From Ophioceras dolichostomum (taxonomy: Eukaryota; Ascomycota; Sordariomycetes; Magnaporthales; Ophioceraceae): 36,753 nt of DNA. The first letter of the stretch is position 1; every line of letters starts with the position of its first letter. The translations under genes were made by a program, and so were the position numbers. The notes under the pieces were generated by a model that saw only the letters and a program-made list of their open reading frames with translations, had not been told where the DNA came from and did not search any database. The stretch covers positions 1 through 36,753 of the forward strand of contig PYST01000366.1 in assembly GCA_003049485.1 (NCBI GenBank). The letters run 5' to 3'. This document shows positions 22,128-31,924 of this stretch, piece after piece.

Positions 22128-22922
22128 AACAGTCCCATCGTGTGGGGATTAGCGTTGACCTGGACGTACAAAAAGGGAAGGACCAATTAGGTAAATTACA
22201 GGTTCCTGGTTTGGCGCGAACGCCTCTTTTTTGCGCCTCAGCTCAGCTGAGATTAAATTTTATTAGATTTTACCCGGAGCTAATCTGACGTCCGCCGTTT
22301 TCGTTTCCAAGGTTGCGCCGTCAGACAGATACAGGTGATACGGGTGATACGGGCGATGGCAGGCTGTTGATGGGACGGAGTCTGTCTGAGTGATGGCCAG
22401 GAATCCGGGAATTGGGAGACTTAAAAAGTGAAACGGCTGAACACACACCGACAAGTCGAAGATAAAACGAGCTCTCCAATGTTCGTGATAACGGCGTAGT
22501 TAAAAACATTAATACTTGTGCTGCTTCTTGTCTATCGTGAACCATGTGAACTCATGTTATGTGCGGTGTAAGACATGTCTCCCGTCCCCAGTATGTATGT
22601 AATGTAAGTTAAGAATCAAAATGATCCAGGGGTTCATCCATGTCCAAAAAATAATCCCAATAATTTGCCATTCACACCAGAAAAGAACGAAGAGGCTATT
22701 GCTAGATTTGAAGCTGCGTTCGCTTAGGGTAGAAAAAAAAGTTCTCATCTAAAGCCACCGGCAGGGCAGAAGAGAGAAGACTGGAGGGTATCAGATTCAG
22801 AGAGGCCAGGCCATCAGTTCAGTGATGATGAGGACCTCACTACCTTGATAATCTGAAACATGAACATGCTAACCCCCAGATAATCGTTCTCGATCTCACC
22901 CAATTTTCATCGGAAACCCCAT
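22128..22922. other. Intergenic spacer between convergent units
   Basis: About 0.8 kb that presumably includes the 3' region of the minus-strand wall-protein gene. AT-richer than the flanks. Nothing else supported. Confidence 0.4.
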
Positions 22923-23824
22923 TTACAGGAGAGCCAGAGCACCCAGAGCGGCACCAGCAGCGACGCCCAGGCCGGCGTTGACGCGGCCAGCGCCGGCGGT
23001 GACGGCCTTGGTGGACGAGGTGGCGGGCTTGGTGGTGGTGACGGGGTAGCCGGTGCCGTACGAGGTCTTGGTGGGCTTGGGCTTGTAGGTGGTCTTCTCC
23101 TCCTCCTCCTCTACGGGGCACACGGTGGTCTCGACGACGACGGTGGTGGTGACGTGGCCCTTGGCCGGGCAGTCGGTCACGGCGGCGCTGCAGCTGGTGA
23201 TGGTGTAGGTCTTGGTGACCGACTTGGTTGAGGTCGTGTACTTGGTCGTCTTGGTCGAGGTGGGCTTCTTCGAGGTGGTCGAGTCCTCGTCGCACTCGTC
23301 GTCGGTGGTGGTGCTGGTGGGCTTGGAGGTCGGTGAGGTAGTGGAGGTCGGGGGCGTCGTCGTGGGAGGGGGGCTGGTGGTGAGGGTGCCCTCCGTGGAC
23401 GAGGTGCCCGTCTCGGTCGTCTCGGTGGTGCTGCTGCTGTCGGTGGTGGTCACGCCGGTCTCGGTGGTAGACGTGGCGGTCGTCGACGTCGTGGACACAT
23501 ACGTGATGCACGAGCAGGCCGAGCTCACCTCGGAGGCGGCGACGCAGTTCTCCCAGATGGACGGGATGGTGGCAGTCGCGGCAGCCAGGTACGACTGGCA
23601 CAGCGGGGTGGCCGAGGCGGAGAAGCGCTCATCAATGATGTTGCGGTAGCAGTTGTCGTGCTCCTGTAGCGTTGAGATGGTTTATTAGCGGCCTGGTGAG
23701 GTAGACAGACGTTGCTCGGTGCACATATGCTCTTCTCCCGAGGATCTCCACTTACACAGAACGGGTACTCGTGAGCCTGGACGAGGACGGCCAGGGCGCC
23801 GGACAGGATGATAGCAGAACGCAT
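22923..23824 (-). CDS. GPI-anchored Ser/Thr-rich cell-surface protein
   Basis: Predicted 269 residues from two exons, 23824-23756 and 23663-22923, joined in phase 0 across a 92-bp intron (GTAAGT..TACAG); stop TAA at 22925-22923. Residues 1-17 (MRSAIILSGALAVLVQA) are a signal peptide. A cysteine module follows across the joint: HEYPFC, EHDNCYRNIIDERF, ATPLCQSYLAAATATIPSIW, ENCVAASEVSSACSC. This spacing, ending VSSACSC, recurs at the N-terminus of many fungal secreted glycoproteins and differs from CFEM. The central part is a Thr/Ser/Pro-rich mucin-like stalk, probably O-glycosylated, with a second Cys cluster (TSCSAAVTDC). The end (RVNAGLGVAAGAALGALALL) is a small-residue linker plus hydrophobic tail typical of GPI attachment. 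It likely resides in the plasma membrane or wall. The exact role is unknown and no catalytic motif is seen. Confidence 0.85.
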
Positions 23825-25446
23825 TTTGATGTTTTTGTTGAGGCGGGTAGAGATTATTAAAAGTCGGGATTAGTTTTATATGGCTGTTTATTAACGATGT
23901 TGCTGGTTTAGCGAGTGGCTGCCGTGAAGGGCGAAAAGCGAACGTGGTTCAAGTTTGAGTTGCTAGCGAGCGACTGTGACCGAAGTCGAGACGATAGAAT
24001 GAGGCTAACGAGAAATGCGTGTGGCGAAGAAAAAAGAGAGGAAAGAAAGCGAAGCCAACGACGGACGGTGGCGGCTACCGTTCCCTTTAATAAAAGGAAC
24101 GCACTCACGATCCAAGCAGATGCAGAACAAAGAAACCCCCGAAAGGGTTGCTTCAGCTCCAGCGGTGGAGGCACGCCTCATCCCCGCCTCCCAGGAATAG
24201 CCCTCACATGGAGGGTGGGATCGGTCGTGGAAGTGCACCAGTGTGCTATGGGATATCGGCTGGACAGGGTCATCCCACGTTAACTTTGCAGTGTCGTGCC
24301 CCTTTCAGCGCAGGATGTGACCGGTAAACAGCTGGCTTCGTGCTGACATTCCCGATATTGCTTGCTTTGATCTCATCTCGTCGCATCCACCACAGACCGA
24401 GGGAATGTCGCCCCTAGAACCTAGTCCGGGCTCTAGATGAAGGCAGGAGAACCACGATGCCCAACGGAGCTGTCGTTCAGTTCGTTGGGCAAAAATCCGG
24501 TCCCTTCGGCTGCGCTTCCGGGTGTCGGTCGGCCACTTGGAGGAAAGCTCTTTTGCGCCCGAGGTGGAAATTAGAGGAGAGTCCTTCATCAGTAGCGAAT
24601 GCCAGGGTAGCCTTGCACTGCAGCTAGACAGCTGGTAGCTTGCAAGTTGGCACCAGTTGGCACCCAATGACATTCGATTTTTTCTCCCTGCCATCGTGTG
24701 CTTTGATCTGTTTGGTGCTTGAGCTTTGTGCACTCAGGGGTCCAGGCCAGGAGTAGCGGTTGAGCTTGCGCCGCTCGTTCGCCAGGGGTAAACGATTTCG
24801 ATACGGCGCGCACGTTTGTGTGCAACTCTGCACATTTCGCTTTGCGCCGCCCCCAGGTCACAAGAACACAACAAGTCGCGAAACAAAAACAACCGAGCGC
24901 AAGGAGAGTTTTTTGATGCCTAAAGATCTCGCCCGCAGAAAGAAGCTTCCTACTACCACCCGAGACGATTCTCCCCATCAGTCCTCAACGTTCTTAGGTG
25001 GTACTGTTCCTGGATCGCGCGACATAGACAAAAGCCGCACGAAAGGGAGGAGCCTATTCCCTCCATCATCGTCATCAACCGCCAACAACAGACCGAAGAC
25101 AAAGCGATCGCGGGAGAAAAAAAAAAAGGAACGAAAATCACCCTCAGTGGGGCCCTTGATCCTCATTGGCCAGGGCCAGGCCTTAGCCTGCTCGCTGGCG
25201 CACACTAATGCAAGGGCGCTTCACGGGCGCCAGTTCATTTGCGGAATACGAAAGGGGTCCATTGTCCCTGTCATATCCTTCCCTTAAACCGCTCCATCGC
25301 ACGACTCGGACGTTCAACTTGCCTCTTTCGGAAGATCTTTTTGGTGTGCACAAATTTCTCTCCCTCACAAGCTTCTCTCCTATGACTCTCCACAGCTCAG
25401 CCAGCCTCAACGGTGACAACGGTAATTGGGGAGATGATATGGAGAT

Positions 25447-25494
25447 GGCAGATATGGAGATCAGGTAGGAGGCAGATATGGAGATCAGATAGGA
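25447..25494. repeat. 24-bp tandem duplication
   Basis: Two consecutive copies of a 24-bp unit beginning GGCAGATATGGAGATCA, differing at one base (CAGGTAGGA versus CAGATAGGA). Part of the unit (GATATGGAGAT) also occurs just upstream, suggesting a slightly larger degenerate minisatellite. Confidence 0.9.
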
Positions 25495-26881
25495 GGCGTC
25501 TCGCAGACCGCCCGACCTCTCGACCGACCTCCCGACCAACCCGAAAGAGATTTCATAAACCGAGACAACTGTCCAGATTGACCGCCGTTCGCAGCCGCGT
25601 CTTTGTGCAGCTGGCACAAGTACCGGAAAGCACCAGGGCACTAACATTGGGACACAGAGAGGAGCACAACAAAAGATAGCATCATCAACACGGATCTATT
25701 CCGCACATGGCACCGGCACAGTCCTTTGCTCAAAGGAGAAACCCGACCGACCAATGACCGATGCCGGATCCTGCATGACTCCTTTTCTTTCGTGATGTCA
25801 TGCACCGCGGCGGTGCGAACCGCTTTCTCGAGATTCATCATCAATGCTGCCGCCGCAGACAAACAGAACAGCAAGGAAGTAGCACAGAAGGACAGGCCTT
25901 CCCCAGGTCAGCGTAGCCTGCGGGTAGCGTCCGGAAAAGGAGATTAGAAAAGGTCCGTTATTTTCGCTTCTGGGTTTTTTCTCTTTATGTATTTTTTTTC
26001 CCCTCCGATCTGGTTCTGGCTCTATGTAGATTTCGATGCAATCCCACAAATTGGCGAAAACTAGAAAAAGAAATCATTGACGAGAAATATTGGCCTTGCT
26101 CTGCCGCCGTAGCGCCGAATCCTATCTTGATTCTGGGTTTCGTCCTCGCTCTCCCTCCTCCTCACACCACGGGACAAAGAAAAGCCACATCTCGCGCAGA
26201 GCACCTAAGAGGATGGATCAGTTCAAGTTGAATACCTAGGTAATTTCAATGGTTGACGGCCCCCATCATTCTGTGTGCCGTGCCGCCCAAATCACCAGAG
26301 AGAGCGAGGGAAGAAAACCAAACTTGGAAAACAAAAAACCAATCCTTCTCTGTAAATGGAATCCATGCCAAGGTACGTGAGGTACCGGATACACATAACG
26401 TAATTTCCCCTGATCGAACGAGGAAATCCATCACTGTGCTGTATTCGTGGTAGCTGTGCCGTTGTGCCTAGCAGTTATACACGAGAAGGATCAATTCCTC
26501 CTGTTCTTCTTCTTTTAGTTGTCCCCTTGGAATCCTCCTACACATGCATACCACAGTACACAGTACACGCACCACTTCTGGAATTTTGTGCCGCATATCC
26601 CGAGGTCGTTTGCCTTCCCATTTCAATCAATGCCCTGCAGGAAGGGGGATTGTTGGATGCAACGTCGCCTTGAGGGGGCCGGCCGAGAGAAAAAAAGTGG
26701 AAGAGCTGGAGCGGCGTGGCTGACGGCTCGGTCGGTCGGTCGCGTCAAGGAAACACGAAAGGTTCACGACCACGGAGAGTGTCGAATGTCGATATCCATG
26801 GACGAGTTATGCTTTTCGGTCGCTGATGATGGTGACCGAGAGCGAGTGAACACACCAGACCTGACAAAATCCCAAGGTGGT

Positions 26882-26882
<1 letters not shown>

Positions 26883-26916
<34 letters not shown>

Positions 26917-26918
26917 CA
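26883..26918. repeat. (GGCA)9 microsatellite
   Basis: Nine perfect copies of GGCA in non-coding DNA, followed by CTAGGTACCT. Confidence 0.97.
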
Positions 26919-27256
26919 CTAGGTACCTGTAGTCTTGCTAAGTGGCACAGACAGATAGATGATGGGTGAGGACGAGGATATCCCGTTCTGTCCCCCTCTT
27001 AACGCCGCAAAACTCTCCTCCCGTCATCAATCATCATCAGTCAATATGAGGAGTAAGAGATATTTTCGGTCGGGGCATCGGATGGATCCCCGTGACATCC
27101 CTCAGCCTGCCTCTTCTCGCGATCCTTCCTTCTGATTGATCTCTCAGGTGAGCGGATTATAATTCTCCTCCTTCATCCCTCCGTATTACCGAGGTGGGCC
27201 GATCCCAGGCTGCTGCGGTCGTTGCTGTTGTTGTGATGGCGACTCCAGCAAGCCAT

Positions 27257-27326
27257 TCCGGCTCTGGTTCTGGTTCTAGCTCTAGTTCTGGTTCTAGCTC
27301 TGGCTCTGATTCTGGTTCTGGTTCTG
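27257..27326. repeat. Hexanucleotide repeat at the end of a coding region
   Basis: Degenerate GGTTCT / AGCTCT hexamers. On the minus strand they read as alternating Gln-Asn and Gln-Ser codons (CAGAAC, CAGAGC), three of which have CAG changed to TAG. The repeat spans the stop codon of the minus-strand gene at 27294-28175. Confidence 0.85.
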
Positions 27327-28175
27327 GACATTCCCCTTGCCGCCACCGCCGCCGCCGCCACCCTCCTTCGGCTTGGTCTTGGTGATCATCCCCGAAAGAG
27401 GCGGCATCCCCAGCGTGGCCGGGTCCGGCTCGGGCACCCCGCACCTGATCGCGATGCTCCGCCAGTTGCCGCCCACGGGCTGCGGCTCGGGCTGGAACAC
27501 GGCGACGTTTACGAACATCCTGCAACCGGTCTCTGTGAACAGGCGAGCCTGGCACCCGTCCGCCTTGTTGGCCGTGAAGACCGCGCAGCCAGCCGCGCCG
27601 GAGAGGTCGTAGCACAGCTCGGTCGTGTGCCGCGTCGCGGGCCGGGGCAGGCTGATGAGGTGCATGGGCGACGAGGAGCTGCCACGGCAGGCTTTGGGGC
27701 CCTGCACGCCGCGGAAGATGGCGGCTTCGATGGGGAGGGAGGCGTTCGGGGGTGTCGAGGAGGAGGTGGAGGGTTTGTTGATCGATACTTGGCCGGTGTC
27801 TTCTTGAACAGTGGCGCCCCCGGCGCCAATAGCGTCGGCAACGGATGATGGCGACTGCTGCTGCTGCTGGCTGGCGGCGTCGGTGTTGGGCGCCGCCACC
27901 TCGACCATGGCGTCGCCAGTGTCGGCGGCTTCCACCATCGCGCCGCCCTCCGCGGAGGTCTGTTTGAAGGCCGCTCCCGTTGTGCCGTTGGTGTTTTCCT
28001 GTACCGGACCGGCTACGGCGGCGAAGGCGGCTTGCCTTTGTGTTTGGCTACTGAAGAAGAATGGGATCGTCGTGGTGGTGGGGTTGGCGACGAAGAAGAA
28101 GAGGACGATGATGAGCAGGAGGAGGAGCAGTGGAGCACCTGCTCCGACGGCGAGACGGCTGCGCAATACCATCAT
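27294..28175 (-). CDS. Six-cysteine secreted or membrane-anchored protein
   Basis: Single exon, 293 residues, ATG at 28175 (a second ATG follows at once), TAG at 27296-27294. The N-terminus is a strong hydrophobic segment (PLLLLLLIIVLFFFVANP, about residues 15-32) that acts as a signal peptide or signal anchor. A low-complexity linker follows (QQQQQSPSSVADAIG; STSSSTPPNASLP). The folded part carries six cysteines: KACRG, ELCYDLSGAAGCAVFTANKA, DGCQARLFTETGCRMFVNVA and WRSIAIRCGVPEPD, enough for three disulfides. It ends with a Gly-rich and then Gln/Asn/Ser-rich tail. Similar Cys-patterned secreted proteins ending in a WRSI.IRCG-like segment are, as far as I recall, common and uncharacterised in plant-associated ascomycetes. 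No enzyme motif is seen. The stop lies inside a hexamer repeat, so tail length may vary between strains. Confidence 0.75.
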   Translation of the reverse strand: MMVLRSRLAVGAGAPLLLLLLIIVLFFFVANPTTTTIPFFFSSQTQRQAAFAAVAGPVQENTNGTTGAAFKQTSAEGGAMVEAADTGDAMVEVAAPNTDAASQQQQQSPSSVADAIGAGGATVQEDTGQVSINKPSTSSSTPPNASLPIEAAIFRGVQGPKACRGSSSSPMHLISLPRPATRHTTELCYDLSGAAGCAVFTANKADGCQARLFTETGCRMFVNVAVFQPEPQPVGGNWRSIAIRCGVPEPDPATLGMPPLSGMITKTKPKEGGGGGGGGKGNVQNQNQNQSQS

Positions 28176-29504
28176 CCCGTGATTGCCGCCTGCGATGACC
28201 GTCGTTTTCTGATTGTTCGACTCTTATCTTTCATCATGGTTGAGATGGTTGACGGGAGCAAAATCGAGTTGTCAATCGCCGCCGTTTTCTTCGCTCCGTG
28301 CACTGTCGACACACCTGATGTTTCACATCAAGTCAACCAAACCCTGCCAACCTCAACCATATCACACGTGCCAAGGTCCGTGAAACATTTCTGCGCTATT
28401 GATTTTCCGTCTCATGTGTTGACAGCCATTTTCTCTGCTTGTTTCCTTCCGCCGCTTTTCCATTGTGCGTCAATGTCGTCCAGCGACCTGTTCTTTTGGC
28501 GCCGCTTGTGGCACCTCACTCAAATACGGCCGCCCAGAGCCTGGCCAGGATTTACGGATGTCTTGGGCCATCCATCAATCTTGTGTCCCGCGAGCCCGCG
28601 TCCGAAGACACGAGGAGCTGCCAGGGAATAGTGTGTATGTCTCGCCGACCTTTTACCGTCGACGGCTCACGATAGGATCCAGCCTCTATCAATCCGTCGC
28701 CCGTCTGTCCTGCAGGAAGAGGCTGAAGGGCGTGATCCCGTCTCTTGGCATTCAGGGACTTTCCAACGGCACGGACTGCCAAATTGCCATCCATTTCTCG
28801 AAGTCTTCGATCCATTCTGCGCGTCGCGAGCCCGCAAGTTCGTTGGCAGTGGCGCAACGTATACACGTGGGAGTATGTGCTCTCTCTCCATCTTGCGCGT
28901 TTGGCTAAGATCGTTCGCGTCTCTCGGATTCTTCCATTATCCATTCCGTGCCGTCATCGTTCGTTCCCCAAGCCCGGGATCTTGGCCCAACGTCGACCCA
29001 GCCCGGCTGGCAAAAGAAACACACCCGGCCGCCTCTCCAAGCCTAGAAGTCTAGACCGGGTCAGTCTAACCGGGCGTGGCTCTACAAAACATTCTGCCGA
29101 TTGGCTGGGCGGTTCGTGTGCCGAGCAACGAAATGCAGAGATCGTCCATCGCCTCGATTATTGCCGGACGGTTCGGGAGGAAGAGGTAGATCCCCATGAT
29201 CGGGTATTTTTGTCCAGGGTATTAGAGCCGGAATTCTCCAATCTATTCCATCAGATGGCTATCTACTCCAACTTTGCACTTTGCGGTGCTGTGCTGCGGG
29301 GTATGAATTAAGAACAGAGAAAAGGAAGATGGGGGACGCTGCTCGAGAGGGTTCCGATGCTCTGGTGCCCACAGCTACGCGTGGAAGCTTGCGGCCCTGG
29401 ATCATCAACGTGCCGTCTCTATAGCCCTGTTTCCCGATCGCCTCCCCGCAGACAGACCTCTTTGGACATCAGCAGCCTTGCACCAGAGCCCAGCAGCAGC
29501 AACG
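28176..29504. other. Divergent intergenic region
   Basis: About 1.3 kb between two divergently transcribed genes for secreted proteins, so it should hold both promoters. Open frames of up to 188 codons occur but lack motifs and overlap on both strands. I cannot place specific regulatory sites. Confidence 0.45.
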
Positions 29505-31400
29505 ATGTCGTACATTGCCTTGCTTGCGCTGCTCGCCGCCGTGCCTGCTCCGGCCCTGGCCGCGGCCGGGGGCTGCACTGCTAGCTCATTGATGCTGCCG
29601 AGCTGGTTCGTCACCAGCTTCCAGAGCTCAGGGGTTCCGGAGAGTGCCAGCTTCCAGCTTCTCAACCGGGCTACGAACACGACCTCTCAGTTGTCCTGCA
29701 GTGGTGGTGTCTGTTCGACCACAAAAGGAGAATCGAAAGCCGAAGTGACCGTCCAGCTGACCGGAAGCATTGCTACCATCCTTGTCAACGAGACATGGAC
29801 ATGCAGCGACGCCACACCCGACAAGCCGTAAGAGACAGACATCGCGAGCACCATTAGCGAAAGATCAGAAGGAGGCCACCGGAGAACAGTCGCTAACACA
29901 CACCCATGATGGGGTGGGGATCGTGATGGCAAAGAATCGTCTTCTCCGCCGTCGGGAGTAACTCCCTAGCATTGACCTGCCAGACAAGGGAGGGAGCCAT
30001 GTCGCCCTGCACTTCCACATCGACGGCGCCCCTCCTCATCAAAGCATCACTCTCGTCTCCCGCCCAGTTCACGCCCGGATACGTGAGCGGACCGCTCGGC
30101 CACGCCACGCCTGGTTGCGCCGCCTCTTCGAGATCCCCGTCCTGGGAGCTGATCACGACGCAGTATAACAAGCGGACGCGCTACACCGCCGCCGGCGGCC
30201 CCGTCCAGACCGTGACGCAAAGCCTACTAGTGCAGTTCTCAAACACCGTCACAGGCTACTACACGAGCTGCACGGGCTTCTTCAACACCGATCCCACGCT
30301 CCAGTCCATGGACTGCACGGGTCAGCTGCTCGCCGGCCCGAGGGAGCGGTATCACATCGAGAGCAAGGCTCTGTACGACCCGGTCACGACCACAGTCCAC
30401 ATCAACGAGACCTGGTTCTGCAGTGATGCCGACCCGGCGACACCGTAAGTCATCAGTCAACTCCGTGGAAAGCACAGATAGCCATGCCGCTAGTTGCCCC
30501 CTAGATAGATAAGCCACTTACACCACCGCATGCACGACTAACAAATTCCACGCTCCATGCCCCCGTTTCCCCCAATCTCAGCGTCGCCATCCACGCAACA
30601 GCGCAAGTCAAGCTGCCCATGAACGACTGCTTCACCGACCTCAGCCAAGTAGGCTCGCAGCCCGAAGAAGTCGTCTTCTGCACCAACGAAGACCAGCTCT
30701 TCACGGGCAAGCTCGTATCGCAAGACGCGCTCCCGCCCTACTCCCTCACGGACCCCTCCCCAACGGGCTCGAGCTGCACCGTGACCTCGTTCGTGGCGCC
30801 CGCGTGGCGCCTGAGCGACTTCGAGGTCGTGGCGGGGGACCGGGGCGTCTACGGGTCCGTCATGTTCAGCCTCGACATTGACACCACCGGCACCCCCGCG
30901 AACTACCCCACGCCGGTGTTCCACAGCCCGGTCCAGCTCGACCTGCCCGCCGGCGAGGAGCCCGCCTGGTACCCCTGCGATTTCGCGCCGGGCGAGCTGT
31001 CGACGGTTCCGTCGAAGTGCAGGTTCCGGTATGACCATAAGGCGAGGACGCTGGATTTGGATGCCGAGTGGGCTTGTCGTGATTTGGACTCGACTCATCC
31101 GTGAGTTTCTTCACCTTTTCCCCCTCCCGAGATGGCCCCTCTATCTTTCGGAGGGGGCTCGCATAACTGCCCCTGATGAAAAATAATACTAGGATGCGAA
31201 GTGGAGTGTGATGAGTGCCTTAAGAGATGCTAACGGTTTCTTCGAAAAACCCGTCCAGCGTTGTCTTCGCCGGCGTGACGAGCACCACCGTACCCGAGCT
31301 CGAGCTCGAAACAGGGGCGCAGAGCACGCGGTATTTCATCCCTGCGGGCAAGAGCTGGACTGCGAAGATCAACTCGGTGACCTGGCGGTCGGCTACTTAG
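29505..31400 (+). CDS. Secreted protein with three repeated domains and matching introns
   Basis: Predicted 497 residues from exons 29505-29827, 29935-30444, 30582-31100 and 31259-31400; stop TAG at 31398-31400. A signal peptide (MSYIALLALLAAVPAPALA) is followed by three related domains. Each begins with Cys and a Trp motif: GCTASSLMLPSWFVTSF (about 23), GCAASSRSPSWELITTQY (about 168), SCTVTSFVAPAWRLSDF (about 342). Each ends with a strand plus W.C.D: ILVNETWTCSDATPDKP, VHINETWFCSDADPATP, LDLDAEWACRDLDSTHP. All three introns fall after the second base of the final Pro codon, just before a V/I-rich strand (IVFSAVGSNSLALTC, VAIHATAQVKLP, VVFAGVTSTT). The two internal exons (510 and 519 nt) are therefore phase-symmetric. 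The domain resembles small Cys-stabilised secreted fungal proteins, possibly of beta-sandwich type; I do not name the family. Extracellular location is likely, function unknown. Confidence 0.8.
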
Positions 31401-31924
31401 GACATGGGGGTTACGCAGGATTTGATATTAATAAGCACTTGTATAGGTCTATAGGAAAGCTCGTAGGTAGCAGTGCCAAGTGGGTCGATGCTGTCAGATT
31501 ATGCTTATTCGCAGATTATTGAAACATAATAACAAGCGTGTTGTGGTAGCATGTAAAGGACGACAGAACGCACCTAGGCTTAGTAGGCGGTGGTATGCTC
31601 CTGACAGCGAGACTTGCTAGCAAGACTTGCTTCTTGAGGATATCCGTCGAGGGTGTTGCTGTCCCTGACACACCTCTCGCCACAGGTTACCACGGAACCA
31701 CTGTCAATATACACAGCTTGCCATTCCAGCATATTCCAGAACTACCTACAGGAAGTGAGCGTACAACAATCTATCGAAGATACTGCCACTATGTTTTGAA
31801 AATATGTATAGACAGAGAACAAAGGTGGCATACAACAGGAATGCAACAAAAGAGCACAGCGCAACGAGATCGCTAACAGACCCTTGCCAACTCCTAGTAG
31901 TCCTAGTACCTACTACCCAAGTAC
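31401..31924. other. Intergenic spacer between convergent genes
   Basis: About 0.5 kb between the stop codons of two converging genes. It should hold both 3' untranslated regions. No coding sequence supported. Confidence 0.5.

Larger units (their letters stand above)
23825..27185. other. Long gene-free stretch
   Basis: About 3.4 kb upstream of the GPI-protein gene and downstream of the minus-strand gene at 27294-28175. Open frames of up to 175 codons occur (for example 24760-25287, plus) but have no recognisable motifs and overlap others on the opposite strand. It contains two tandem repeats listed separately. I see no tRNA, transposon ends or conserved coding pattern. Confidence 0.45.

Noticed and set aside
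22840..23601. His/Asp-rich 253-codon minus-strand frame over the GPI-protein gene
   Set aside because: Alternate-frame shadow of the Thr-rich repeat region in the GPI-anchored protein.
24760..25287. 175-codon open frame on the plus strand
   Set aside because: Lys/Arg/Ser-rich from A-runs, with no recognisable sequence and opposing open frames; probably chance.
28745..29311. 188-codon open frame on the plus strand in the divergent promoter region
   Set aside because: No motif; the opposite strand is also open over much of it and the composition is not protein-like.
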